Assembly: GCA_012965625.1 (NCBI GenBank)
Contig: DTSC01000145.1
Coordinates: 1-6,417, forward strand
Direction: 5' to 3'
Length of the DNA: 6,417 nt
Source of the DNA: Flavobacteriales bacterium
Lineage (GTDB): Bacteria > Bacteroidota > Bacteroidia > NORP154
Part shown: in pieces, positions 1 to 6,417 of the stretch
How the letters are laid out: each line of letters begins with the position of its first letter
How positions within the stretch are numbered: the first letter of the stretch is position 1
Made by a program: the position numbers and the translations under genes
Notes under the pieces: model-generated
What the model saw: the letters and a program-made list of their open reading frames with translations, nothing else
The model's database searches: none
What the model was told of the DNA's origin: nothing

Positions 1-1
1 G

Positions 2-658
2 GAAGAGATAAGAACCAAGTTTGGAGTGGAAGTGCATTTCTACGCAGGGGATCTTAATAAGGAGGAGGTTGTTAATGGCCTTGTGAATTTGTGTGAGACA
101 AAGGGCTTAAAAGTAAATATGCTAATCAATAATGCTGGTTTTGGATTATGGGGTAAGTTCTGTGACTTGTCTCTTGATGAACAGCTTGAGATGATGAATC
201 TCAATATGTCTTCTCTGGTTTCGCTTACTCACAGGTTTCTTCCCATTTTGACTCAATCTAAGCCCTCCTACATTCTTAATGTGGCAAGTGTTGCTTCTTA
301 TGTGGCAATTCCTTCTTTTAGTATTTATGCTGCCACCAAAGCATTTGTGCTTTCCTTTTCAAGAAGCCTGAGGGTTGAGATGAAAGAGAGTGGAGTTGTG
401 GTATGTTGCTTATGTCCAGGAGCTACAGAATCTGAATTTCTGCAAAGAGCGGGGATGCAGTCACTTGGCGAAATGGCTGGACCTTTTAATATGACAGCAG
501 AGCAAGTTGCGAAAATCGGAATCAATGGGATGCTCAGAAAGAAAGCGGAGATTGTTCCAGGGATCATTAATAAGCTGGCAAGGGGCGGTATTGGGCTTAC
601 GCCAAAAAGATTTATGGAAATGGTTACAGGGAAGATCTATGAGGACAGGAAACCTTAA
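2..658 (+). CDS. Short-chain dehydrogenase/reductase (SDR), 5'-truncated
   Basis: This is the C-terminal 218 codons of a classical SDR, an NAD(P)(H)-dependent oxidoreductase with a Rossmann fold, probably cytoplasmic. The frame stays open to the window edge, and the residues before the first possible start (GTG at 26) still match the family (EEIRTKFGVEVHFYAGDL). The true start therefore lies outside the window, and the GTG is not the start. What is missing is roughly the first 40 residues, including the TGxxxGIG cofactor loop. Visible motifs are the cofactor-site Asp in AGDL, NNAG (bases 128-139), the catalytic Ser in NVAS (287-289), and the YxxxK pair in YAATK (Tyr 326-328, Lys 338-340), with the usual 13-residue Ser-Tyr spacing. 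A PGATESEF segment follows, the usual PG motif after the active site. The gene resembles the DltE/YqjQ-like branch of SDRs, but the substrate cannot be deduced. It converges on the minus-strand operon and is probably unrelated to it. Confidence 0.93.
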   Translation, partial: EEIRTKFGVEVHFYAGDLNKEEVVNGLVNLCETKGLKVNMLINNAGFGLWGKFCDLSLDEQLEMMNLNMSSLVSLTHRFLPILTQSKPSYILNVASVASYVAIPSFSIYAATKAFVLSFSRSLRVEMKESGVVVCCLCPGATESEFLQRAGMQSLGEMAGPFNMTAEQVAKIGINGMLRKKAEIVPGIINKLARGGIGLTPKRFMEMVTGKIYEDRKP

Positions 659-763
659 GCCACTTAGCCTGCTAAATAAGCAATAGATGGCATAAGTATC
701 GTGTGCCGAGTGGAAAGGAGATACCGAGCAGGTGGATGATATCCTGGTGATGGGGGTTAGGTT

Positions 764-1948
764 TTAGTAGCTGAACATCAGACGCAAAAAGACACTGTGG
801 CCAATGGCCTCAATGCCCAGCCCGTCATCGCCCATGGCAACCTGCCCCAGCAGCATGAGCTCCCAGTTTTCCTGAATGCTGTAGGAGATAGAGGGCATGT
901 AAAAATAGGTCTTGAAGCCATCCATGTAAAACAGTGCAAGAGACCCTGTCAATGCCGGTGTAAAGGCACCGCTGCCCTGTAGGAAATAGGTAAGCATAGA
1001 AGGCATGAGGTTCTTTGCTGATAAAGTGCCCATGAATGACTGAAAAGGATTCATGCCTGATGTAGCATTATCACTGCCCCCACTATTATAAAGTACTGAT
1101 GCATTTAGGTACAATCCGTTTTTCAAAGAATAATCCAAAGTAACAGAACTGCTAAGTACACCAGAGGTGTCGGAATAATTTTCTTTAGGATGAAAATAAG
1201 TGGCTTCTCCTTTTAACCCCATATTTTTTAGGTTGCCCGCCCAGCCTACACCTGCTGCAATATCCGTATAGTAGCTGCCCCCAAGTACCTGGAAATCGTA
1301 TTCCCACCTGTTGAATTTAAACATCCCCGCAATGATGGATTCATCTAGATTATCTCCGTATTGGCAGGCCACATCGATACTGGTTTGTCCATTGAAAAAA
1401 TACTGTACACGTGCGGCATCGGCACCTGCACGCTCCTGATAGTCAAAGTCTATCAGGGTATAGGTGTTGAAAAGGTCGTTGGGGTTCCATGCAAGGTTCA
1501 TTCCCCAGTTGATGCGCTGCCTTCCCAAACGAATGTCCAGCTTATCGGAAGTGTATTTCAGGTAGGCACGATCCACCATAGAATGGATCACCATGGCATT
1601 CTGGTCCACCAAAACAAAAGACATGTCCACCATCCCGTTGTCCCAATCGATGATGTCTCCAAAAGCTGGATTCAGGCTGGTGCCCTGCCCGTAAAAAATC
1701 CTGTTTCTTATTCCTCCTACAAGAGAAAAGTCGTCTGTAAGGTAAGCCTTTAGGTTGATGCGGTTGTGTACCAGGTTGTCTGTTAAAATGTCGTCCAGAT
1801 CTATAAATGAAAGGGAGTTCATGTGCCGTACGTATCCGCCCACTTCAACGTAATCTTTAATCGTTTTTTTATCTTGAGAAAGTGCAGTAGGGGCCAGTAG
1901 TGCTGTTGCAATGATCAGGAAAGTGCTTTTACACAATAGGCTTCGCAT
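764..1948 (-). CDS. Outer-membrane beta-barrel protein, DUF1302-like/porin-like, last gene of the ABC operon
   Basis: The 394-residue protein carries a clear signal peptide: basic n-region MRSLLCK, hydrophobic residues about 9-23, likely cleavage ALS|QD after residue 24. The mature part is rich in alternating, aromatic-containing strands separated by polar turns (for example about 62-86, 127-142, 176-196, 245-253, 268-288, 336-368). It ends in an amphipathic strand with a terminal aromatic residue (FLRLMFSY), the signature recognised by the BAM complex. No lipobox, TonB box or plug domain is seen. A conserved-looking segment at 142-161 (GRQRINWG, then WNPNDLFN) recalls barrel families such as DUF1302 or alginate-export-type porins; this assignment is from memory and only moderately sure. 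The start lies 2 bases after the ATPase stop with no strong ribosome site, suggesting translational coupling, and the signal peptide supports it. From context I infer that it is the outer-membrane partner of the LolA-like carrier and ABC transporter. The substrate is unknown. Confidence 0.85.
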   Translation of the reverse strand: MRSLLCKSTFLIIATALLAPTALSQDKKTIKDYVEVGGYVRHMNSLSFIDLDDILTDNLVHNRINLKAYLTDDFSLVGGIRNRIFYGQGTSLNPAFGDIIDWDNGMVDMSFVLVDQNAMVIHSMVDRAYLKYTSDKLDIRLGRQRINWGMNLAWNPNDLFNTYTLIDFDYQERAGADAARVQYFFNGQTSIDVACQYGDNLDESIIAGMFKFNRWEYDFQVLGGSYYTDIAAGVGWAGNLKNMGLKGEATYFHPKENYSDTSGVLSSSVTLDYSLKNGLYLNASVLYNSGGSDNATSGMNPFQSFMGTLSAKNLMPSMLTYFLQGSGAFTPALTGSLALFYMDGFKTYFYMPSISYSIQENWELMLLGQVAMGDDGLGIEAIGHSVFLRLMFSY

Positions 1949-1950
1949 CC

Positions 1951-2634
1951 TTATATCGTTACGTCGGTTAGTACTTTTCCGTCTTCCAAAGTAATGATCC
2001 TTTTGGCACGGTCTATCACGCGCTGATCGTGTGTGGAAAAGATAAAGGTCATATTTTCTTCCTGGTTCAGCCGATACATGATGTCCAGCAAATTGGCGGT
2101 TGACGTGGAATCCAGGTTGGCAGTGGGTTCATCAGCAAGCACAAACTGTGGCTTAGAAGCCAGCGCCCTTGCCACTGCTACCCTTTGCTGTTGTCCACCT
2201 GAAAGCTGTCCGGGTCTTCTTGTTATTTTGTCTTCCAATCCAACTGCATTGAGAAGCTCATGAGATCTGTTGCTGCGCTCTTCCTCTGAAGCACCCTGCA
2301 TCAGCATGATGAACTCTACATTTTCTTTTGCAGTTAAAACGGGAATAAGATTGTATGCCTGAAACACAAAGCCGATGTTTTGCAAGCGGAAGTCGATGAG
2401 CTCGTTGGAGCCCAGCTCGGTAATGTCCGTATTGTTGATCACTACCCTTCCAGAAGTAGGGCTATCCAATCCTCCGATGGCGTTCAAAAAGGTGGTTTTG
2501 CCAGATCCAGAAGGGCCAACAATGGCGGTAAACTCTCCTTGTGCAAAATCTATCGACACATCGTTGAGGGCCTTGACCTCGATATCTCCCTGCTCGTAAA
2601 TCTTGAAAAGCTGTTTTGTCTCAATTACATTCAT
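1951..2634 (-). CDS. ABC transporter ATP-binding protein, LolD/MacB-type
   Basis: This is a complete 227-residue nucleotide-binding subunit, a normal length for the LolD/FtsE/MacB ATPase group. All catalytic motifs are intact: Walker A GPSGSGKTT (40-48), Q-loop Gln 92 in VFQAYNLIP, signature LSGGQ (144-148) in the LSGGQQQRVAVARAL context, Walker B FVLADE with catalytic Glu 169, D-loop NLDS (173-176), and switch His 202 in STHD. It should bind and hydrolyse ATP on the cytoplasmic face and drive the two separately encoded FtsX-type permeases just upstream. This is the LolCDE arrangement; MacB instead has the ATPase and membrane domain fused. The start ATG lies 10 bases after the stop of the preceding permease, and its stop is 2 bases before the beta-barrel gene. 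I do not assign lolD because the operon composition points to a specialised paralogue and not clearly to the housekeeping lipoprotein exporter. Confidence 0.96.
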   Translation of the reverse strand: MNVIETKQLFKIYEQGDIEVKALNDVSIDFAQGEFTAIVGPSGSGKTTFLNAIGGLDSPTSGRVVINNTDITELGSNELIDFRLQNIGFVFQAYNLIPVLTAKENVEFIMLMQGASEEERSNRSHELLNAVGLEDKITRRPGQLSGGQQQRVAVARALASKPQFVLADEPTANLDSTSTANLLDIMYRLNQEENMTFIFSTHDQRVIDRAKRIITLEDGKVLTDVTI

Positions 2635-2644
2635 GGTTCATTTG

Positions 2645-3862
2645 TTATAATGCTCTTACTGCTTCTGCAGGTTCGAGCTTTAAAGCCCTTCTTGCCGGAA
2701 ACAAAGAAGAAATAAAGGTTATGATTAATGTCATTAAAGAGATGTTAAAATAAAGACTTACCGGTAGATAGGTATATACACGATGTCCCACCCCAAAATT
2801 TTCCAATCCCTTTCCAACAATCGAAAGGTCGATGCCGTGCTCCCCGAAATAAACAATGATCCAGTAGGACAGGGCAATTCCAATGGGTGTAGCAATTGCG
2901 GAAATAAAAATGGTCTCGAACATTATCATCAGAAATACCCTGGATTTGTTCATGCCTACAGACATGAGCATGCCCAGCTCCCTTTTGCGTTCCAGCACAG
3001 CCATGAGCATGGTGTTGATAATTCCAAAAGAAAGGGCCAGCAAAATAATGCCCATGAAAATATAGATGAATAGGCTCATCATTTCATCTGCATAACCCAG
3101 CTCGGGAGCAATTTCACTCCAGGTTTCCACCTTGTCCTTTTTGAATTTTTCCAACAGCTCTGCCTTCAATACGTCTGCCTGATCTATGGAATGGCAGATT
3201 ATGGCAATCTCATGGGCAACCTCTGAACCTAAAATCTTGTTCAGATCCTCCCGTTTCATGTAGATGTTTGCTCCGTCAAATATAGAGCTGGCTGTTTTGT
3301 AGATGCCTTCTACTTTAAGCTTGATCTTTTGCTGGTTACCGTCCTTGTCTACGAAAGTGATGTAGAGCTTCTTTTTTACGTCCAGCTTCAGTTTGTCTGC
3401 AAGTGCCTGTCCAATAATAGCCGGCTTGGATTTTATTTCAGAAAAATAGGTGCCTTTTACAAGACTGGCCGAGATAGCAGTCAGGTTTTTTTCTTCTTCA
3501 GGATCAATTCCTAATACCTGAATGCCCAGAGAACCATGAGCAGTGGATCCCATGCCGGCTATAATAGTTCTTTGTGCTGCTGCTTTTACAAGAGGATTTT
3601 CTTTAAGCGATGAAAAAATATCCTCGGATTCGTTAAGGACGTCCTTGATGTTGTAGTTCTCCAAAAATGAAGGATGATGGACCTGTACATGTGAAAGGTA
3701 GGATTTAACTGCACTGTCCATTCGCTGTTCGTTCAACCCAAGGGTCAATGCCATGGTAAAAAATCCTGCCCACAATCCCAATACTATGGAGGTGATGACG
3801 GTCAGGCTTCTCAGCTTGTTCCGCCACACGTTTCGCCATGCTATTTTGATCAGGGTCTTCAT
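2645..3862 (-). CDS. FtsX-like ABC permease, LolC/E-type (second of the pair)
   Basis: The 405-residue inner-membrane protein has the four-helix topology of the LolC/LolE/MacB superfamily. The N-terminal amphipathic stretch IAWRNVWRNKLRSL is followed by TM1 (about 19-42), a large periplasmic MacB-type core domain (about 43-258), TM2 (about 261-287), a basic cytoplasmic coupling loop ERKRELGMLMSVGM (291-304), TM3 (about 309-340) and TM4 (about 368-389). It ends in LFPARRALKLEPAEAVRAL, the typical FtsX-domain C-terminus. In this superfamily the permeases do not form a transport channel; they relay ATP-driven motion to the periplasmic side, where cargo is handed to a carrier. Its ATG overlaps the previous permease's stop by one base (TAATG), so the two are very probably translated in a coupled, equimolar way as a heterodimer. 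It has the same architecture as its neighbour but a clearly different sequence. Which one corresponds to LolC (carrier-recruiting) and which to LolE cannot be told by eye. Confidence 0.93.
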   Translation of the reverse strand: MKTLIKIAWRNVWRNKLRSLTVITSIVLGLWAGFFTMALTLGLNEQRMDSAVKSYLSHVQVHHPSFLENYNIKDVLNESEDIFSSLKENPLVKAAAQRTIIAGMGSTAHGSLGIQVLGIDPEEEKNLTAISASLVKGTYFSEIKSKPAIIGQALADKLKLDVKKKLYITFVDKDGNQQKIKLKVEGIYKTASSIFDGANIYMKREDLNKILGSEVAHEIAIICHSIDQADVLKAELLEKFKKDKVETWSEIAPELGYADEMMSLFIYIFMGIILLALSFGIINTMLMAVLERKRELGMLMSVGMNKSRVFLMIMFETIFISAIATPIGIALSYWIIVYFGEHGIDLSIVGKGLENFGVGHRVYTYLPVSLYFNISLMTLIITFISSLFPARRALKLEPAEAVRAL

Positions 3863-5076
3863 TATCTTTTCATGGCTTTAATGGGATTCAAATACAGAAT
3901 GTTTATTGCTGGGTAAAGGCTTATCACAACAGAGATGCAAAAAATAATTAATCCATGCGTAAGGGGAATATCGTAGGAGCTCATCCAGGGTATGATTGCT
4001 TCAAAGCCAAACTCTTCCATAACCCTTGCCTGCTCTTCTGGAAACTTCATCGGATTGTAATGAAAGTAAAGAACAAGCGGCCTTGATATGAGCACTCCGG
4101 CAAGTACGCCGATACTGGTCAAAAAGACGGTCTCGTATACCATGGTAATAATCAGCTTTAGCTTTTTCATGCCAATGGATACCATCACACCGAATTCGTA
4201 TTGCCTTTCCTGGGTCATCATCAGCACCGTACCGAAAATTCCAAAGGTGATGATCATGTAAAGGATAAATACCATAATCAGCCCTCCCGCACTATCAGCC
4301 TGAATGGTTTGCTCTAGCTCTGGCATCATTTCCTGCCAGGTCATGACTTCGTAATTCTCGTCCAATGCGGCGGACAGACCTTCGGCGATGGCTCTTTCGT
4401 CTCCGTATTTTTTCTTGTCAATTATCAGATGGGTTATGTTGTTTTCAGCAGAAAGAAATTCCTGAGACATCGGCAGCGTCATGAAAACGCTTATGTTGTT
4501 TAGCGTCGGATTTTTCATGTCTAAGATGCCGCTGATCGGATAGGCTCCCACCGCCTGCATCCCGTGGTATCCCTGTCCGATAAATACCAGTGTGTCGCCG
4601 ATCTTCAAGCTGAAATACTTGGCAATTCCCTTACCAATGTTGATGGTCTTGCTTTCGTTTGTAAGCAGCTCTCCCTCAATCAGTCTTTTTTCCCAGTTGG
4701 TAAGCAACTTTTCATTTTCGGGTTCTATGCCTGTAATAAAAACAAACTTAGACAGGTCTTCGTTGGAAGCCAGTGATCCGCTTTGAATTCGTTGGAGGGT
4801 GTTCTTTACTCCCTCAACGGCACTTACCTTTTCCACCAATTCCTGGTCCAATACAAAGGAGTTGTCAACTACCTTTTCGTCCCAATACCCAGCACTATGT
4901 ACCTGTACGTATCCCGAAAAGGAGCTTACTACGTTTCCGATCATGTTGTCGTACATGCCCAGCTGTAGTGAACGCATGACAATGGCAAGAAATACCGCTA
5001 TAAAAATAGCCAAAATAGTGATCAGGCTTCTTTTTCGGTTTCTCCAAATGTTGCGCCATGCAAGCTTGAGTAGCAT
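3862..5076 (-). CDS. FtsX-like ABC permease, LolC/E-type (first of the pair)
   Basis: The 404-residue protein has the same fold as the next gene: N-terminal LAWRNIWRNRKRSL, TM1 (about 17-40), periplasmic MacB-type core domain (about 41-262), TM2 (about 264-288), cytoplasmic coupling loop ERQYEFGVMVSIGM (290-303), TM3 (about 308-338) and TM4 (about 372-392). It ends in YPAINILYLNPIKAMKR, a variant of the usual FtsX C-terminal box. Compared with its partner, the segment between TM3 and TM4 is charged and Met/Glu-rich (about 341-360), so the two halves of the transporter are not identical on the periplasmic side. The ATG lies 6 bases after the stop of the LolA-like gene, and the TAA stop shares its last A with the next gene's start. 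The separate ATPase and lack of a MacA-type adaptor or TolC gene in the window favour a Lol-like function over MacAB-type drug or toxin efflux. Confidence 0.93.
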   Translation of the reverse strand: MLLKLAWRNIWRNRKRSLITILAIFIAVFLAIVMRSLQLGMYDNMIGNVVSSFSGYVQVHSAGYWDEKVVDNSFVLDQELVEKVSAVEGVKNTLQRIQSGSLASNEDLSKFVFITGIEPENEKLLTNWEKRLIEGELLTNESKTINIGKGIAKYFSLKIGDTLVFIGQGYHGMQAVGAYPISGILDMKNPTLNNISVFMTLPMSQEFLSAENNITHLIIDKKKYGDERAIAEGLSAALDENYEVMTWQEMMPELEQTIQADSAGGLIMVFILYMIITFGIFGTVLMMTQERQYEFGVMVSIGMKKLKLIITMVYETVFLTSIGVLAGVLISRPLVLYFHYNPMKFPEEQARVMEEFGFEAIIPWMSSYDIPLTHGLIIFCISVVISLYPAINILYLNPIKAMKR

Positions 5077-5082
5077 CGGTGG

Positions 5083-5856
5083 TTATTTTAAGCGAGACAC
5101 GTATTGCGTAGTAAAATAGTTATCGGAAATATCTACATCGAATTTCCATACCAGGTATTCTATGATCGTTTTGTGCCCTTCGTTGTCCATGGGTTTGAAC
5201 TCCATGATAGAAGGTAGATTTTTGTTGCCAAAGGTTTTTACGTTTGACCCAGACATGAGATTGACCAGCTCATCGTCCTCGTCGTAGAACTCCATCTTCA
5301 TTTGCATGTAATCCGCCTTATCTATCCATGTAATTATCTTGCCCCATACCACAGTGGCTTCCTCTTTAGGAATCAGCTCCAGCTTCCAGCAATCCAATCC
5401 TTGAATGGCTTCAGACCCGAGTAGCTTGTGGGTGTAATCCACCACAGTAGATGATTGTTTAATCAGATCGTCGTTGGTAAGGTCGGTGCCCATCCAGCTT
5501 TGCATCATCATGGAGGGTGGCAGCTTTATGGTTCGTTCCAAAGATGGCAGGTAGTTCCATACCTCATTTTTTCTTTTCAGGAAAACAGAACCCTTTTCTT
5601 TTGCAGGAGACATAACAAGAGAAACGGAATAATCAGATCCCTGAGTCCAGGTTTTCAAGGTCATTTTTTTCTGCCACTTGGGACGTACCGTGGTAATGGT
5701 GATTTCAGAATAAGATGAAGCACCCCTCATTTTTGCATCTGCTTTTTCAATGATCTCCTTTGCGGTCTGTCCCTTGCTTAAATTGGGTATTAGAAGTATA
5801 AGGGTAAATAAGAATAAAGGATAGGTAAATGAGCTTTTGTAATTGAATTTTTTCAT
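5083..5856 (-). CDS. LolA-like periplasmic carrier ('outer membrane lipoprotein-sorting protein' family)
   Basis: The protein has 257 residues from the chosen ATG. An N-terminal signal peptide (basic MKKFNYK, hydrophobic 11-26) has a probable signal peptidase I site SKG|QT after residue 29. There is no Cys near it, so the mature protein should be a soluble periplasmic protein. The remainder fits a LolA/LolB-type half-barrel. Its most recognisable part is NEVWNYLPSLERTIKLPPS (97-115) followed by QSWMGTDLTNDDL (119-131), typical of the LolA_like family (Pfam PF17131, from memory). Further family-like features are the LDCWKLEL strand (154-161) and a C-terminal IIEYLVWKFDVDI (231-243). Members are thought to bind acyl or other hydrophobic groups in the half-barrel. 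Start choice: a TTG 12 bases upstream (5866-5868) overlaps the purF stop as TTGA and would add MTKP, but the ATG gives a standard signal peptide 8 bases after that stop. The permease operon follows 6 bases downstream. Confidence 0.92.
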   Translation of the reverse strand: MKKFNYKSSFTYPLFLFTLILLIPNLSKGQTAKEIIEKADAKMRGASSYSEITITTVRPKWQKKMTLKTWTQGSDYSVSLVMSPAKEKGSVFLKRKNEVWNYLPSLERTIKLPPSMMMQSWMGTDLTNDDLIKQSSTVVDYTHKLLGSEAIQGLDCWKLELIPKEEATVVWGKIITWIDKADYMQMKMEFYDEDDELVNLMSGSNVKTFGNKNLPSIMEFKPMDNEGHKTIIEYLVWKFDVDISDNYFTTQYVSRLK

Positions 5857-5864
5857 TGGTTTTG

Positions 5865-6417
5865 TCAATATGCACGAACATTTTTTCCTTCCACGTAATT
5901 GATAAAGGCTTTGTTAACTACTTTGTTGCCACCTGGAGTAGGGTAGTCGCCTGAAAAGTACCAATCACCCGTGTGATTTGGGCAGGCCTTATGAAGGCCT
6001 TCGAGAGACTGATAAATGATCTTCACATCAGTATTCATGTTTTTAGGCTTCAGTAATTCCGTTATCTTATCAGACACTTGTTCAGCGGTAAAGGGGCTGT
6101 AAACTTCTTTTACATAATTTACAATATCCTCTTTGGGTAATACTTCCTGGGCTTTACATTTTTCATATACATCATCAATGATGTTTTCCTGCATAGTTTC
6201 TTTAAGCAAGGCAATTGCTGCCCTAAAAGCAATGAAATCCCCAAGCTTTGCCATATCAATACCATAACAATCCGGATACCTTATTTGTGGAGCAGAAGAA
6301 ACTATTACAATCTTTTTTGGTTGGAGTCGGTCCAAAATTCCTAAGATGCTTTTTTCCAGAGTCGTTCCTCGCACAATAGAATCATCAATAACTATTAAAT
6401 TATCCAAACCAGGACGA
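5865..6417 (-). CDS. purF: Amidophosphoribosyltransferase (PurF), 3' part only
   Basis: The fragment holds the last 183 residues of PurF, the enzyme that makes phosphoribosylamine from PRPP and glutamine in the first step of purine synthesis. The window edge removes the N-terminal glutaminase domain and most of the phosphoribosyltransferase domain. The frame is open to the edge (RPGLDNL precedes the motif), so the TTG at 6405-6407 is not a real start. The PRPP-binding loop VIDDSIVRGTT (9-19 of the fragment, bases 6360-6392) is intact, followed by the PurF-specific SSAPQIRYPDCYGIDM (40-55). The tail beyond, with CPNHTGDWYFSGDYPTPGG and the C-terminus GKNVRAY, is longer than in E. coli PurF and resembles Bacteroidota enzymes of roughly 630 residues. 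The TGA stop is 8 bases before the LolA-like ATG, so read-through into the envelope operon is likely. The functional link, if any, is not evident. Confidence 0.95.
   Translation of the reverse strand, partial: RPGLDNLIVIDDSIVRGTTLEKSILGILDRLQPKKIVIVSSAPQIRYPDCYGIDMAKLGDFIAFRAAIALLKETMQENIIDDVYEKCKAQEVLPKEDIVNYVKEVYSPFTAEQVSDKITELLKPKNMNTDVKIIYQSLEGLHKACPNHTGDWYFSGDYPTPGGNKVVNKAFINYVEGKNVRAY

Larger units (their letters stand above)
764..5856 (-). other. Five-gene operon: LolA-like carrier, two permeases, ATPase, outer-membrane barrel
   Basis: Five minus-strand genes follow one another with gaps of 6, -1, 10 and 2 bases, leaving no room for internal promoters or terminators in non-coding DNA. 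Products are predicted in the periplasm, inner membrane (two), cytoplasm and outer membrane, so the unit could span the whole envelope. No Bacteroidota-type promoter (TTTG spaced from TAnnTTTG) was recognised in front of the first gene. The 8-base gap to purF suggests that transcription enters from purF or from a promoter inside it. Ribosome-binding sites are not evident before any of these starts, as is common in Bacteroidota, so the overlaps and short gaps may matter for translational coupling. Confidence 0.85.

Noticed and set aside
659..763. Possible terminator in the gap between the converging SDR and beta-barrel genes
   Set aside because: Only weak inverted repeats are present (TTAG/CTAA at 664-675; GTATC/GATAC at 696-724 with a 19-base loop). 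None is GC-rich with a following T-run, so a terminator is expected here but not supported.
1361..1753. Long + strand open frame inside the beta-barrel gene
   Set aside because: It is a shadow of the minus-strand gene, which has a signal peptide and beta-barrel features. The + frame encodes no recognisable domain and has no gene-like context.
764..5076. MacAB-TolC-type drug or toxin efflux system
   Set aside because: The ATPase is separate from the permeases, there are two different permeases, and no MacA-like adaptor or TolC-like duct is present. A LolA-like carrier is present instead.
5984..6000. Perfect 7-base inverted repeat AGGCCTT-ATG-AAGGCCT
   Set aside because: It lies inside purF, encoding a normal EGLHKA segment of the protein, has no T-run, and is far from the gene end; probably a coincidence of codons.
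1..6417. Mobile elements, CRISPR arrays, tRNA or rRNA genes
   Set aside because: No transposase, terminal repeats, spaced direct repeats or RNA-gene signatures were seen; almost all bases are taken by the seven protein genes.

Overview
The window looks like a piece of a Bacteroidota (Bacteroidetes) chromosome. The main pointer is the purF fragment at the right edge: its long C-terminal tail after the PRPP loop, ending in a GDWYFSGDYPTPGG-type segment, resembles the extended PurF of that phylum as I recall it. Tight gene spacing without clear Shine-Dalgarno sequences fits the same assignment. Genus cannot be told from the sequence alone.

Layout: a 5'-truncated short-chain dehydrogenase/reductase (SDR) gene runs on the + strand at the left edge (2-658). 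After a 105-base convergent gap without a recognisable terminator, everything else lies on the minus strand. In transcription order (right to left) these are the 3' part of purF (6417-5865), a secreted LolA-fold protein of the 'outer membrane lipoprotein-sorting' type (5856-5083), two different FtsX/LolC-E-type permeases (5076-3862 and 3862-2645), their ATPase (2634-1951) and an outer-membrane beta-barrel protein (1948-764). Gaps between these genes are 8, 6, -1, 10 and 2 bases, so the block reads as one operon, possibly sharing its transcript with purF. Nearly every base is coding.

How the genes may work together: the ATPase and two permeases would form an inner-membrane LolCDE-like (type VII) ABC machine that works from the periplasmic side, not by moving cargo through a channel. 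The LolA-fold protein would be the soluble periplasmic carrier, and the beta-barrel would be the outer-membrane partner. Together they make a compact candidate route for carrying a lipid, lipoprotein or other hydrophobic molecule across the envelope. The cargo is not visible from sequence. The component families are known, but the five-gene unit, with a beta-barrel where a classical Lol pathway has the lipoprotein LolB, is the most interesting thing here. The SDR and PurF are ordinary metabolic enzymes with no evident functional link to it.
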